Positions 26,419 to 35,348 of a stretch of DNA of 46,215 bases are shown here, in pieces. A model generated the notes under the pieces. The model was given only the letters and a program-made list of their open reading frames with translations, searched no databases and had not been told where the DNA came from. This DNA comes from Alphaproteobacteria bacterium (GTDB taxonomy: Bacteria > Pseudomonadota > Alphaproteobacteria > Bin65). The stretch covers positions 1-46,215 of the forward strand of contig JAJFFJ010000049.1 in the NCBI GenBank assembly GCA_021776685.1, read 5' to 3'. How positions within the stretch are numbered: position 1 is the stretch's first letter; each line of letters starts with the position of its first letter. The translations under genes were made by a program, and so were the position numbers.

Positions 26419-27339
26419 TCAGGCGTCGCCCTTGTAGATATTCACGACGGTGTCCAGCAGGCGCAGCGCATCTTCCCGCTCGCGCTGGAAGCTGTTGCGG
26501 CCGATGATCGAACCCGACGCCCCGCCATCGCGCAGCTGGCGAATTTCGTCGAACAGGCCAGCTTCGTCCTTGGCAGCACCACCCGAGAAAACCACCAGGC
26601 GGCGACCGTTGAAGCTGCTTTGCATCACATGCTGGATGCGGGCCGTCAGGGTCGAGATGTCGATCTTCTGTGCCTCGTAGACCTTCCGCGCTTCGTCCTG
26701 TTCGATGTGGTCCGTGGGCGGCTTGACCTTGATGATATGTGCACCCAGGAGTGCTGCCATGTGCGCGGCATAGGCGCAGACGTCGATGGCGGTCTCGCCC
26801 TCTTTCGACAGTTTGCCGCCGCGGGGATAGGACCAGATCACGACAGCCAGGCCGACCGACTTGGCCTCGGCGGCCATGTCCTTGATCTCCTCGATCATCT
26901 CGAACTGATCGTCAGACCCCGGATAGATCGTGAAGCCAATGGCCGAGCAGCCGAGGCGCAGGGCGTCGTCGACGCCGCCGGTGACCGCCTGGTCCGGCGA
27001 GCTGGCATGGCTATTGGCGCTGTTGACCTTGAGGATCGTGGGGATCTGGCCGGCAAAGGTGTCCGCCCCCGCCTCCAGTAGGCCCAACGGGGCCGCAAAG
27101 GCATTCAGGCCGGCGTCGATTGCCAGTTGGTAGTGATAGTGCGGATCATAGCCCGCCGGATTGGGCGCAAAGGACCGCGCCGGGCCATGCTCAAACCCCT
27201 GGTCCACGGGCAGTATCACCACCTTGCCGGTGCCGGCCAGTTTGCCCTGCATCAGGATGCGGGCGATGTTGGCCTTGGTGCCTGGGCAATCACTTTCGTA
27301 ATAGCTCAGGATCTGTTTGACATTGTTTGTGACCTGCAT
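26419..27339 (-). CDS. fbaB: Class I fructose-bisphosphate aldolase
   Basis: The 306-residue protein is an archaeal/DhnA-type class I aldolase, which cleaves fructose 1,6-bisphosphate through a Schiff-base lysine. It has VVILPVDQGFEHGPARSF near residue 38, GFTIYPGSDDQFEMIEEIKDM, VIWSYPRGGKLSKEG, AHIIKVKPPTDHIEQD (candidate Schiff-base Lys in IKVK), and the phosphate-binding GGAAKDEAGLFDEIR. Length is normal. It heads a small run with thiE downstream. Divalent metal is not required in this class. Confidence 0.94.
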   Translation of the reverse strand: MQVTNNVKQILSYYESDCPGTKANIARILMQGKLAGTGKVVILPVDQGFEHGPARSFAPNPAGYDPHYHYQLAIDAGLNAFAAPLGLLEAGADTFAGQIPTILKVNSANSHASSPDQAVTGGVDDALRLGCSAIGFTIYPGSDDQFEMIEEIKDMAAEAKSVGLAVVIWSYPRGGKLSKEGETAIDVCAYAAHMAALLGAHIIKVKPPTDHIEQDEARKVYEAQKIDISTLTARIQHVMQSSFNGRRLVVFSGGAAKDEAGLFDEIRQLRDGGASGSIIGRNSFQREREDALRLLDTVVNIYKGDA

Positions 27340-27467
27340 GGGTCCTCTCCCCGCCGGCTTTAACCCGGCTGCTGTCTGGCGGCGATCGCCCGTCGCGGAG
27401 ACCTCTGGCAGGTCTCCGGCGGCGATCAGCGGCGGTGCATCTTATCCAATTTCATTAGCCCACGCGC

Positions 27468-27923
27468 CTATTCCGTGACAACGCGGCCTGTGGATAGCCC
27501 GTCGCGCGTATCGTCGCAAATCAGGGCGCGGCAGGCCGCCAACGGGTCATCACACACCCCCAAATCCGTTGCCGGCAACGGGTCGGTCACGAACAGCGCA
27601 CCCTGTTGCCCGGCAATATCCGCCAACCGCGCCGCCTGTTGTTGCGGCCCGATGAACCTGACTGCGCCGCAACCGGCGCGCAGCGCGGCCTGCACATCCC
27701 CGGCCCGATCTGCACAATCCAGCACCAACGAGAAAGGCGTGTCGGGAAACGCTTCACGGGCTTCAGCCTCAAGCGCCGCCCAATAGCCTGCGCCCAGCCA
27801 CGCGGATGCCCCCGCTGCAGAAAAGAGTTGCGCCGTCACCTCCGCATCCGCCGCCATGGTCAGCGCCGTGCGGACATGGTCGACATCATGGACGATTACG
27901 CGGAGCGGCGCGGCCACAGCCAT
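27468..27923 (-). CDS. Hypothetical protein, alpha/beta type
   Basis: I do not recognise this 151-residue protein. It begins APLRVIVHDVDHVRTALTMA, a beta strand then helix, and continues with FSLVLDCADRAGDVQAALRAG and AVRFIGPQQQAARLADIAG, alternating strands and helices in a way that resembles a TIM-barrel or Rossmann fragment. It ends with DDTRDGLSTGRVVTE. It starts one base after the GST stop codon and is therefore translationally coupled to it. It has no signal peptide or membrane segment. The downstream 128-bp gap before fbaB contains no gene. Confidence 0.78.
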   Translation of the reverse strand: MAVAAPLRVIVHDVDHVRTALTMAADAEVTAQLFSAAGASAWLGAGYWAALEAEAREAFPDTPFSLVLDCADRAGDVQAALRAGCGAVRFIGPQQQAARLADIAGQQGALFVTDPLPATDLGVCDDPLAACRALICDDTRDGLSTGRVVTE

Positions 27924-27924
27924 C

Positions 27925-28545
27925 TCAGGGCTTCAGGGGGTAGTGAACCCGTGTGTCGGCGAATGACGGTCGCTCATTGAATCTGTCGACCCAGGCAGCG
28001 AGTTTTGGCCGGTCGACCCGCCAGGTCAGAGCATCATAGAACTCCTCCAGCAGCAGGGCGCAGGCCAGTGTCAGCTGGGGCATGTTCAGATCTCCGCCCA
28101 TCAACGGGTGATCTATTTCCTTTTCCCAATAGGCCGTGAGCCGGTTCATTCGCCGCCGTTCATACTCGCCAATGGCGGCAGAGCGGTCCTCCGGCGGCCG
28201 GCCCATCTCACGTACCCAAACCGACAGACCATCCATTACGCTGCGCCCGGTTTCCTCGAGGCGCCGGTACTCCAGGCCCATTTCTCCCTCTGGCGGATCC
28301 AGGATGGGCTGGCCGTCCAGATGGTCGAGCAGATAGCAAACCGGCTGCGAACCCTCTACCCCGGCGCCCTCCTCGCGCACCAGATAGGGCACCCGGCCGG
28401 ACGGATTAATCTGGTTGTAAGGGGTATCGACCTTCCGCGTTACAGCGAAGATCTCCTCGATCCGGTCCTCCAGCCCCTTTTCCCGCGACACGACGCGAGC
28501 CAAGCGGGCGAAAGGCGAGAAATGTGTAATGTAGAGCTTCATCAA
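27925..28545 (-). CDS. Glutathione S-transferase family protein
   Basis: The 206-residue protein has an N-terminal thioredoxin-like domain starting MKLYITHFSPFARLARVV, where Ser9 may be the catalytic hydroxyl, and a NPSGRVPYLV segment containing the cis-Pro of the glutathione site. The all-helical C-terminal domain includes YWEKEIDHPLMGGDLNMPQL. It conjugates glutathione or acts as a glutathione-dependent reductase; the substrate is unknown. It is the first gene of a two-gene unit with the unknown alpha/beta protein. Confidence 0.9.
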   Translation of the reverse strand: MMKLYITHFSPFARLARVVSREKGLEDRIEEIFAVTRKVDTPYNQINPSGRVPYLVREEGAGVEGSQPVCYLLDHLDGQPILDPPEGEMGLEYRRLEETGRSVMDGLSVWVREMGRPPEDRSAAIGEYERRRMNRLTAYWEKEIDHPLMGGDLNMPQLTLACALLLEEFYDALTWRVDRPKLAAWVDRFNERPSFADTRVHYPLKP

Positions 28546-28690
28546 GGTTCAGGCTGCCCTAGCAAATTCAGACAAGTTTTCAGCGGGCGAACCTGCCATA
28601 TAACCAGCCGCGCACAAACTCGCCCGGGTGCTGATGCGCCCAGATGTCGCTTGAAATACGCGTGAATTTCAGGCCTATAGCGGACTTCCA

Positions 28691-28718
28691 GACACCGGCA
28701 CCCTTGGAGGCCGGTGTC
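28691..28718 (+). promoter_or_regulatory. Leader hairpin upstream of rplY
   Basis: GACACCGGC (28691-28699) pairs with GCCGGTGTC (28710-28718) to give a 9-bp stem with a 10-nt loop, followed by TTGTCGTTTCTC and then the AAGGAG ribosome site of rplY. It could be an attenuator or the end of an upstream leader. The tract after the stem is only moderately T-rich. Confidence 0.5.
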
Positions 28719-28743
28719 TTGTCGTTTCTCAAGGAGACCGCAG

Positions 28744-29427
28744 ATGAGCGATTTCGCCGTTCTTCCGGCGGAACAGCGCGACCGGGCTGGCAAGGGGGCC
28801 GCTCGGGCCACACGACGCGAGGGCAACGTGCCCGGCGTCATTTACGGCGCCAAAAAAGAGCCCGTGCTGTTCAAAATGGACCCCAGAGTATTGGTCAAGG
28901 CCTTTGGCGAGGCCGGCTTCATGTCCACCCAGTTCATGGTGACGATCGACGGTGACGAACACCGGGTGCTGCCACGTGACGTGCAGTTCCACCCGGTCAA
29001 CGACCAGCCGATCCACGTTGACTTTCTGCGGGTCACCGACAGCACCAAGGTGCGCGTATTCATTCCCGTGGATTTCATCAACGAGGAAGAGTCCGAGGGT
29101 CTGACCCGCGGTGGCGTCCTCAACGTGGTGCGTCACGAAGTTGAATTGCTGTGCACCGTGGCCGCGATTCCAGAGCACCTGGTGATTGACCTCGCCGGCC
29201 TGGATATCGGCGATTCAGCCAAGATTTCGGATGTGGATCTGCCCGCAGGCGTCAAGCCCGCCATTGCCGATCGTGACTTCACCATCGCAACCATCGCCGC
29301 ACCTTCTGCGGTCGTCAGCGAAGACGACGAAGAGGGCGACGAGGATGAAGAAGGTCTGGAAGGCGAAGAGGGCGAAGGCGAAGACGGCGAAGCCGCCGAG
29401 GGTGGCGACTCTGGCGGCGACGACTAA
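28744..29427 (+). CDS. rplY: 50S ribosomal protein L25/general stress protein Ctc
   Basis: The 227-residue protein is the long CTC-type L25 that binds 5S rRNA. The N-terminal domain has the pattern LPAEQRDRAGKGAARATRREGNVPGVIYG (key parts: R...GKGAAR..R..G..PGVIYG), followed by HPVNDQPIHVDFLRV and a TL5-like C-terminal beta domain. A highly acidic tail, mostly Asp, Glu and Gly, occupies the last 37 residues. The ATG at 28744 with AAGGAG upstream is chosen over the unconserved extension from 28714. It begins the rplY-pth-ychF run common in alphaproteobacteria. Confidence 0.95.
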   Translation: MSDFAVLPAEQRDRAGKGAARATRREGNVPGVIYGAKKEPVLFKMDPRVLVKAFGEAGFMSTQFMVTIDGDEHRVLPRDVQFHPVNDQPIHVDFLRVTDSTKVRVFIPVDFINEEESEGLTRGGVLNVVRHEVELLCTVAAIPEHLVIDLAGLDIGDSAKISDVDLPAGVKPAIADRDFTIATIAAPSAVVSEDDEEGDEDEEGLEGEEGEGEDGEAAEGGDSGGDD

Positions 29428-29497
29428 CCCGCACCGCGCGTGCTTTTGCCAGATTGTTCTGGGGCCGCGCCGGCGCATAGCAGCGGATTGACCGCCC

Positions 29498-30190
29498 ATG
29501 CACCTGCTGGTCGGACTGGGCAACCCCGGCGAAAAATACGCCGGGAACAGGCACAATATTGGCTTCATGGTTCTGGAAGCGATTGCCCGGGAATACGGCT
29601 TTGCCGCCTGGCGCAAACGCTTCCGGGGCGAGGTGGCCGAAGGCAGTCTGGCCGGTGCCCGCATCCTGGCGCTCAAGCCCCTGACGTTTATGAACCACTC
29701 AGGCCGGTCGGTGGGTGAGGCTTGGCGTTTTCACAAGATCGAGCGCAGCCAGGTCATCGTCCTGCACGACGAGATGGACCTGGCGCTGGGCAAAGTGCGG
29801 GTGAAGCTGGGCGGCGGCCATGGCGGCCACAACGGCATCCGAGACATCGCCAACCAGATCGGCCCGGACTTCGTACGCGTCCGCATCGGTATCGGTCATC
29901 CGGGGGACAAAGCGCGGGTGCACGGACATGTGCTGAAGGATTTCGCCAAGGCGGAGCAGGGCGAGGTGGACAAGCTGGTCCATGCCATTGGCGATAATAT
30001 TGCGCCGCTGCTGGCAGGCGACCGCGACAGCTTCATGAACAAGGTCGCCCTGGTGATGAAGCCGCCCCGCCCCAACAACCCCCGGCCACCCAAAGGGACC
30101 GGGGAACCGCCAGCGGGCAAGGCAAAAATGCCAAACAATCCCGACCAAACGGGCAAACCGGACAAGCCGGATAACGCGGACAACGACTGA
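29498..30190 (+). CDS. pth: Peptidyl-tRNA hydrolase
   Basis: The 230-residue enzyme releases tRNA from peptidyl-tRNA that has dropped off ribosomes. It has VGLGNPGEKYAGNRHNIGFM with the catalytic His in RHNIGF, plus LKPLTFMNHSGRSV, LHDEMDLALGKVRVK with the key Asp, and GGHGGHNGIRDI. The family core ends near residue 190. A Pro-, Lys- and Asn-rich tail (residues about 193-230) with KPPRPNNPRPPKG and many Asp residues follows and is typically disordered. It lies 70 bp after rplY and 2 bp before ychF. Confidence 0.96.
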   Translation: MHLLVGLGNPGEKYAGNRHNIGFMVLEAIAREYGFAAWRKRFRGEVAEGSLAGARILALKPLTFMNHSGRSVGEAWRFHKIERSQVIVLHDEMDLALGKVRVKLGGGHGGHNGIRDIANQIGPDFVRVRIGIGHPGDKARVHGHVLKDFAKAEQGEVDKLVHAIGDNIAPLLAGDRDSFMNKVALVMKPPRPNNPRPPKGTGEPPAGKAKMPNNPDQTGKPDKPDNADND

Positions 30191-30192
30191 CC

Positions 30193-31293
30193 ATGGGTTT
30201 CAACTGCGGCATTATCGGGCTGCCCAACGTGGGCAAGTCCACACTCTTCAACGCGCTGACCGCCACCCAGGCGGCGGAAGCCTCGAATTTTCCATTCTGC
30301 ACCATCGAGCCGAATGTGGGCCGGGTCGCCGTGCCCCACGTGCGCCTTTACGACATCTTCGATATCACCAGATCCGAAAAGGTGGTGCCGACGCAGATCG
30401 AATTCGTCGACATCGCCGGCCTGGTGCGAGGGGCGAGCAAGGGCGAGGGCCTGGGCAACCAGTTTCTGGGCAATATCCGCGAGGTCGAGGCCATCGCACA
30501 CGTGCTGCGCTGTTTCGAGAGCGATGACATCACCCACGTAGATGGCACGGTCGACCCCATCCGCGATGCGGAGACGGTGGAGACCGAGCTGATGATCGCC
30601 GATCTGGAAAGCCTGGAAAAGCGCGTCGACGCTGCCCGCCGGCGGGTCACCGGCGGTGACAAGGCAGCGATGGACATGCTGGCCGTGATGGAGCCGGCGC
30701 TGACAGCATTGAACGATGGCCGCCCGGCCCGCACCGCAGATATCCCCCAGGGGCGGGAAGACGCCTTTCGTCAGTTGCAGCTGCTGACCGCCAAGCCGGT
30801 CATGTATATCGCCAACGTCGATGAGGAGTCAGCCGCAACCGGTAATTCCTTGTCTGCACGCGTCGAAGAAAAGGCAGCGTCCGAGGGCGCCATCTGCGTG
30901 GTCATTTCGGCGGCCATCGAGTCTGAAATCGTGCAGCTGGCCGATGAGGCGGAGAAAGAGGAATTCCTGGGCTCGCTGGGTCTGGAGGAGGCTGGGCTCG
31001 ACCGCATCAAGAACGCAGGCTACGAGCTGTTGCATCTGATCACCTTCTTTACGACGGGCCCAAAAGAAACCCGCGCCTGGACCGTGCCACAGGGAACCAA
31101 GGCGCCCCAGGCTGCCGGCGCCATCCATACCGACTTCGAGCGTGGCTTCATCCGGGCCGAGACCATCGGCTATGACGACTTCATCGCCTGCAACGGCGAG
31201 CAAGGCGCCAAGGATGCCGGCAAGATGCGCGCAGAAGGCCGCGGATATGTGGTAAAGGACGGCGATGTGATGCTGTTCAGGTTCAACGTCTGA
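30193..31293 (+). CDS. ychF: Redox-regulated ATPase YchF
   Basis: The 366-residue OBG-type protein binds ATP rather than GTP. It has G1 [13 protein letters not shown]3 DIAGLVRGA with the family's EGLG extension, and the G4 variant NVDE in place of NKxD. A helical coiled-coil arm lies around 125-200, and the C-terminal TGS-like domain has the [16 protein letters not shown] motif. YchF associates with ribosomes and is linked to oxidative-stress control. It starts 2 bp after the pth stop. Confidence 0.97.
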   Translation: MGFNCGIIGLPNVGKSTLFNALTATQAAEASNFPFCTIEPNVGRVAVPHVRLYDIFDITRSEKVVPTQIEFVDIAGLVRGASKGEGLGNQFLGNIREVEAIAHVLRCFESDDITHVDGTVDPIRDAETVETELMIADLESLEKRVDAARRRVTGGDKAAMDMLAVMEPALTALNDGRPARTADIPQGREDAFRQLQLLTAKPVMYIANVDEESAATGNSLSARVEEKAASEGAICVVISAAIESEIVQLADEAEKEEFLGSLGLEEAGLDRIKNAGYELLHLITFFTTGPKETRAWTVPQGTKAPQAAGAIHTDFERGFIRAETIGYDDFIACNGEQGAKDAGKMRAEGRGYVVKDGDVMLFRFNV

Positions 31294-31329
31294 ACAGGAA
31301 CCAGGGGCAAAACGGGAGGGAGAAGAAAA

Positions 31330-31992
31330 ATGGGTGAGATCATCAAACTGACGGCCGAGGACGGCCATGCCTGCGATGCTTATGTGGCGATGCCTGACGG
31401 TGCGCCGAAGGGCGCCGTTGTGGTGATTCAGGAGATCTTTGGCGTTAACAGCCACATGCGCAGCGACACGGACAAGTTTGCCGCCATGGGGTATGCGGCT
31501 ATCGCGCCGGCGCTGTTCGACCGGGTCGAGACCGGCGTCGAGCTCGGCTATGACGAAGACGGCTTTACCAAGGGCCGGGCGATTGTCGGCGAACTGGGTT
31601 TTGACGGCCCGATGATGGACATCAAGGCGGCTGCCGCCCATATGGCCAGCCACGGTTCCGTCGGCGCGGTCGGCTATTGCTGGGGCGGGTCTGTCGCCTG
31701 GCTCTGCGCCACCCGCCTGGGCCTGCCGTCGGTCGGCTATTACGGTGGACGCACGGCAGCGCTGATCGACGAACAGCCCAAGGCGGCGGTGATGCTGCAC
31801 TTCGGCGAACATGACGCGGCGATCCCCATGGACGACGTCAACAAGATCATCGAGGCGCACCCAAACGTGCCCGTACACATCTTCGACGCCGGTCACGGCT
31901 TCAACTGCGACGACCGCGGCAGCTTCGACAAGGCAGCCACCGACGCAGCACTGATGCTGACGACGGAGTTCCTGACCGCCAATGTGGGCTGA
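31330..31992 (+). CDS. Dienelactone hydrolase family protein
   Basis: The 220-residue alpha/beta hydrolase has the dienelactone hydrolase Cys nucleophile in VGYCWGGSVAW, the Asp in FGEHDAAIPMDDV and the His in AGHGFNCDDRGSF. The N-terminal GAVVVIQEIFGVNSHMRSDTDKFA (key parts: VV.QEIFG.N.H.R..D..A) is typical. It could hydrolyse lactones or thioester-like compounds; no chlorocatechol genes are nearby. GGGAGGGAG precedes the start. It is the first of three closely packed enzyme genes with a thioesterase and a VOC protein. Confidence 0.92.
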   Translation: MGEIIKLTAEDGHACDAYVAMPDGAPKGAVVVIQEIFGVNSHMRSDTDKFAAMGYAAIAPALFDRVETGVELGYDEDGFTKGRAIVGELGFDGPMMDIKAAAAHMASHGSVGAVGYCWGGSVAWLCATRLGLPSVGYYGGRTAALIDEQPKAAVMLHFGEHDAAIPMDDVNKIIEAHPNVPVHIFDAGHGFNCDDRGSFDKAATDAALMLTTEFLTANVG

Positions 31993-31995
31993 TAC

Positions 31996-32457
31996 ATGAG
32001 CGCCGACCGTCTGGCGGGAATGCGTGACATGGATGGGCCGACCTATGCGGAATTTGTCCGCACGGACTTGCGCGCCTTCCCGCCGTCGACCGCCTGCCTG
32101 AACCCGCATGTGCTGGACATCGACCCGGCGCGCGGCTTCGCCCGCTTTGCGTTCAACCCGCCGGACTTCGCCGGCAATTTCATGAATTCCATCCAGGGGG
32201 GCTACTGCGCGGTCATGCTGGATGACACCATGGCTATGGGCGCGCTGGCGAAGATGGGCGGCGGCTTTACCCTGCCAACACTCGACATGAACCTCGGCTA
32301 CCTGCGTGCGGCGCCCATGGACGAACAGTTGGTGTGCGAAGGGTGGCTGCTCCGCCGGGGGCGCACCGTGGCCTTCCTGGAAGGCCAGTTGCTGGACGCC
32401 AAGGGCCGCATCTGCACCAAGGCGTCGATCACCTGCATGGTGCGGGAGCGGGACTGA
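31996..32457 (+). CDS. PaaI-type hot-dog thioesterase
   Basis: The 153-residue protein fits the hot-dog fold PaaI family. It has NFMNSIQGGYCAVMLDDTMAMGAL near residues 55-80, with Gln and Asp in the catalytic region, then LPTLDMNLGYLRAAPMD and a final hydrophobic strand. It probably hydrolyses acyl-CoA or aryl-CoA thioesters. It starts 4 bp after the hydrolase stop, and the VOC gene ATG follows its stop by one base. The three genes thus look like a small catabolic or detoxifying unit, with unknown substrate. Confidence 0.9.
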   Translation: MSADRLAGMRDMDGPTYAEFVRTDLRAFPPSTACLNPHVLDIDPARGFARFAFNPPDFAGNFMNSIQGGYCAVMLDDTMAMGALAKMGGGFTLPTLDMNLGYLRAAPMDEQLVCEGWLLRRGRTVAFLEGQLLDAKGRICTKASITCMVRERD

Positions 32458-32458
32458 G

Positions 32459-33289
32459 ATGGCCCAGGATTTATCTTTGCCGGTGAAACGTGGTCTGGAC
32501 CATGTCGTCCTCTGCGTGCGCGACCTGGATGCCGCCGTGGCGCGCTTCAATGCGCTGGGCTTTACGACCACGCCGCGGGCGGAGCATCCCTGGGGCACAG
32601 CCAACGCGCTGGTGCAGCTGGACGGGAACTTCATTGAACTTCTCACCATCGCGGACGCCGACAAGGTCCGGGCAGCGGAATTCGAAGGCTTCGGGTTCGG
32701 GGACTTCTGCATGCGGTTTGTCGACCGGCACGAGGGCATGTCGATGCTGGTTTTTGAGGGCGCCGACGCCCGTGCGGAACAGGCTGAATTCGCCGCCGCG
32801 GGCTTGGACACATACGCGCCCTTCGATTTCTCCCGCAGCGCCCAACTGCCGGACGGCGGCGAGGCCACCGTGGGCTTTTCCCTCGCCTTCGTCACCCATC
32901 CCGGAATGCCGGAGGCCGCCTTCTTTACCTGTCAGCAGCACGCGCCAGAGCATTTCTGGAAGCCGGACTATCAGCAACACGCCAATGGCGCGCGGCAGAT
33001 CACCCGCGTGGTGATGGTAGCGGACGACCCGCCGGCCTATGCGGACTTCTTTGGGAAGGTTCAGTCGCCGGATGCCGTGACCACAGACGTGGACCGCCTG
33101 ACCGTTGCCACCAACCGGGGGGAGTTGATGATGGTGACCCCCGCCGCCTTCGCCGCCGACTGGCCAGGCGCCGAATGCCCGGATGTAACCGATGGCCCGC
33201 GCTTCGCGTTGATCGGGATCACCGCAGACGTGGCTGCACTACAGGTTACCAACGATTTCGGACTGGCGGTCGCGCTGATGCCAGCCTGA
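32459..33289 (+). CDS. VOC family glyoxalase-like protein
   Basis: The 276-residue protein has a vicinal-oxygen-chelate fold, with GLDHVVLCVRDLDAAVARFNALG at the N-terminus and two beta-alpha-beta-beta-beta modules. A metal ligand is likely among His in LDHVV, Glu in NFIELLT, and His in AFVTHPG. This large single-chain form is the glyoxalase-like (Glyoxalase_3) type, often of unknown activity. The ATG at 32459 starts 1 bp after the thioesterase stop; the longer frame from 32306 is antecedent out-of-family sequence. It ends 25 bp from the convergent aldolase/dehydrogenase gene. Confidence 0.88.
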   Translation: MAQDLSLPVKRGLDHVVLCVRDLDAAVARFNALGFTTTPRAEHPWGTANALVQLDGNFIELLTIADADKVRAAEFEGFGFGDFCMRFVDRHEGMSMLVFEGADARAEQAEFAAAGLDTYAPFDFSRSAQLPDGGEATVGFSLAFVTHPGMPEAAFFTCQQHAPEHFWKPDYQQHANGARQITRVVMVADDPPAYADFFGKVQSPDAVTTDVDRLTVATNRGELMMVTPAAFAADWPGAECPDVTDGPRFALIGITADVAALQVTNDFGLAVALMPA

Positions 33290-33314
33290 CGCTAGCTTGA
33301 TGGCGGCTTTGGTC

Positions 33315-35348
33315 CTAGCGAGGCGCAGCGGCGATGTTGCCACCATCGACAGTGAAAACATTGCCGGTGGTGCGTTCCGCAAGCGCCAGCGCGACGAATG
33401 CCGCGCCCACATCCTGCGCGCGCACTTCCTGACCCAGCAGGTTGCCGCCGAGATAATCCGTTTCGCTGACCCCTCGTGCGGCCGCGCGTTCCGTCACCAT
33501 GGCGTCAGTCAGCAGACCGCTTCGTACCCTGTCTGCATTCACGGCGTTTGAGCGTATGCCTTCCGCGCCATAGTCCACCGCATACTGCTTCATCAAATGC
33601 AGGGTTGCCGCCTTCGGAAGGCCGTAGGGTCCGAAATTCTGCCCAGGATTCAGGGCTTGTTTTGTAACGTTGAACAGGAGCGCGCCACCGGTGCCCTGCG
33701 CCTGCATGATTCGCACCGCACTGCGGGCGACATTCTGGTGTGCGAAAAAGTTGAGCTCGAAGCTGGCGCGAAGGTCCGCGTCCGACACCTCACCGATACG
33801 CCCTTGCCAGGCCGCGCCAGCGTTGGACACCAGGATGTCAACGCCACCGCGCCGCTCGCAAATAGCGTCAAAGGCCTGCGCCACCGCGCCCGCGTCGGTC
33901 ACATCGCACGCAAGGCCCAGGCCGCCCACATCCGCGGCGGCCGACTCGGCAGCGTCGCCATCCAGATCCAGCAACACCAACTCAGCGCCTTCCGCGGCAA
34001 AGGCAGCGGCAGTAGCGCGGCCGATCGCGCCGGCGGCCCCGGTGACAGCAACCACCTGCCGGGCCAGACGGGGCTCTGCGCCCTTGCCGAGCTTGGCCTG
34101 TTCCAGGGACCAATATTCAATATCGAACAGGTCATTCTCGCCGACAGGCAGGAATTTGCCGATGGCTTCCGCGTCTGTGATGGTGGCGATATTCGCTTCT
34201 GCGATATCGGCGGCAACCGACGCGTCTTTCGCCGACTTTCCAAACGCAAACAGTCCTAATCCCGGCACAAGCGCGATCCGCGGCGTGCGATCCAGCTCGC
34301 GTTTTAGTCCCTTGTGCCGCCGGTTCTGGCGCTCGAAATAGACCTGGTAGGCGGCTCTGTAGTCATCCATGGCCGCATTTGCCGCGGCCGCAAACGCGCC
34401 GAGGCCACCGGCGCGTGGTGCCGGCAGGATCAGCGGCTGCGGTTTGACACGAATCACATGATCAGGCGTCACCACACCGGCACGCGCGTAGCGGGTAACC
34501 TGTCTGCCGCCGGCGAAATTCAGAATTTCCGGGCTGGATCGATGGACAATAATCCAGCGGCGCCCCTCGCGGGCGGCGGCGCCCCGGATAATTGGCACGA
34601 TGTCGGATACGGCCGCCAGCTTTGCCGGAAGGCGTTTCTGTACAAACACCTGCTTGCGGTTCTGCGCCAGCCGCACCTCGGCCTTCGAGACCAGCTCGAT
34701 CATGCGCTCATAGGCTTCGCGCGCGTTGGCGCCGAAGCTGAAGATGCCGTGTTTGAGCAGCACCAGCCCTTCAACTGACGGTTCCTGCTCGTACACAGCC
34801 GCCGCCGCTTTCGCCAGATCGAAACCGGGCATGATGTACGGCACAAACCCGACCCGGTCGCCATAGACATCCCGGGCCAACCTCTCACCATCCGGTTGAT
34901 CGGTCAGGGACAGCACAGCATTGGCATGGGTGTGGTCGACGAATTTGTGCGGCAGAAAGGCGTGCAGCAGTGTTTCAACGGACGGATTTGGCGAACCGCT
35001 CTCAATCAGGTTGGCGCGTTGGGCCGCGACCATATCTTCATCACTGAGGCGCTCCAGATCGCGCAGGCGAAACAGCGGATCGATCCGCACGGCCGGCAGA
35101 CCAGGGGGCTCAATGTTGCCCATATCCCAGCCGCTGCCTTTGACGCATAGCACGTCGACCAATGCGCCGGCCTTGTCAGGCACGCTCGATTTAACGGATG
35201 TATTGCCGCCACCATGCAGCACCAGTTCTGGAACACCGCCCAATAGACGTGTCGTGTAGACCCGCAGCGCGAGGTCCTCACCTACATCATCCTGGGCATA
35301 CCGGGCGATCGCGGCCCGGGCGTCCCGGGGGCGCCACAGGGACTTCAA
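33315..35348 (-). CDS. Bifunctional class II aldolase / short-chain dehydrogenase
   Basis: The 677-residue protein joins an N-terminal class II aldolase domain (about residues 1-390) to a C-terminal short-chain dehydrogenase (about 430-677). The aldolase part has the zinc-ligand segment DHTHANAVLSL and a KHGIFSFG His. The dehydrogenase has VVAVTGAAGAIGRAT and the active-site pattern YGLPKAAT. RhaD-type relatives cleave rhamnulose 1-phosphate and oxidise lactaldehyde. The start is placed at a TTG (35348) overlapping the mtnP stop (TTGA), because the longer frame runs through mtnP. Coupling to mtnP suggests cleavage of a methylthio-ribulose-phosphate-type sugar, which is inference. Confidence 0.88.
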   Translation of the reverse strand: MKSLWRPRDARAAIARYAQDDVGEDLALRVYTTRLLGGVPELVLHGGGNTSVKSSVPDKAGALVDVLCVKGSGWDMGNIEPPGLPAVRIDPLFRLRDLERLSDEDMVAAQRANLIESGSPNPSVETLLHAFLPHKFVDHTHANAVLSLTDQPDGERLARDVYGDRVGFVPYIMPGFDLAKAAAAVYEQEPSVEGLVLLKHGIFSFGANAREAYERMIELVSKAEVRLAQNRKQVFVQKRLPAKLAAVSDIVPIIRGAAAREGRRWIIVHRSSPEILNFAGGRQVTRYARAGVVTPDHVIRVKPQPLILPAPRAGGLGAFAAAANAAMDDYRAAYQVYFERQNRRHKGLKRELDRTPRIALVPGLGLFAFGKSAKDASVAADIAEANIATITDAEAIGKFLPVGENDLFDIEYWSLEQAKLGKGAEPRLARQVVAVTGAAGAIGRATAAAFAAEGAELVLLDLDGDAAESAAADVGGLGLACDVTDAGAVAQAFDAICERRGGVDILVSNAGAAWQGRIGEVSDADLRASFELNFFAHQNVARSAVRIMQAQGTGGALLFNVTKQALNPGQNFGPYGLPKAATLHLMKQYAVDYGAEGIRSNAVNADRVRSGLLTDAMVTERAAARGVSETDYLGGNLLGQEVRAQDVGAAFVALALAERTTGNVFTVDGGNIAAAPR

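Noticed and set aside
30829-32895. A 688-residue minus-strand frame opposite ychF, the dienelactone hydrolase, thioesterase and VOC genes
   Set aside because: It covers four well-supported plus-strand genes and has no domain order of its own, so it is a shadow of high-GC coding DNA.
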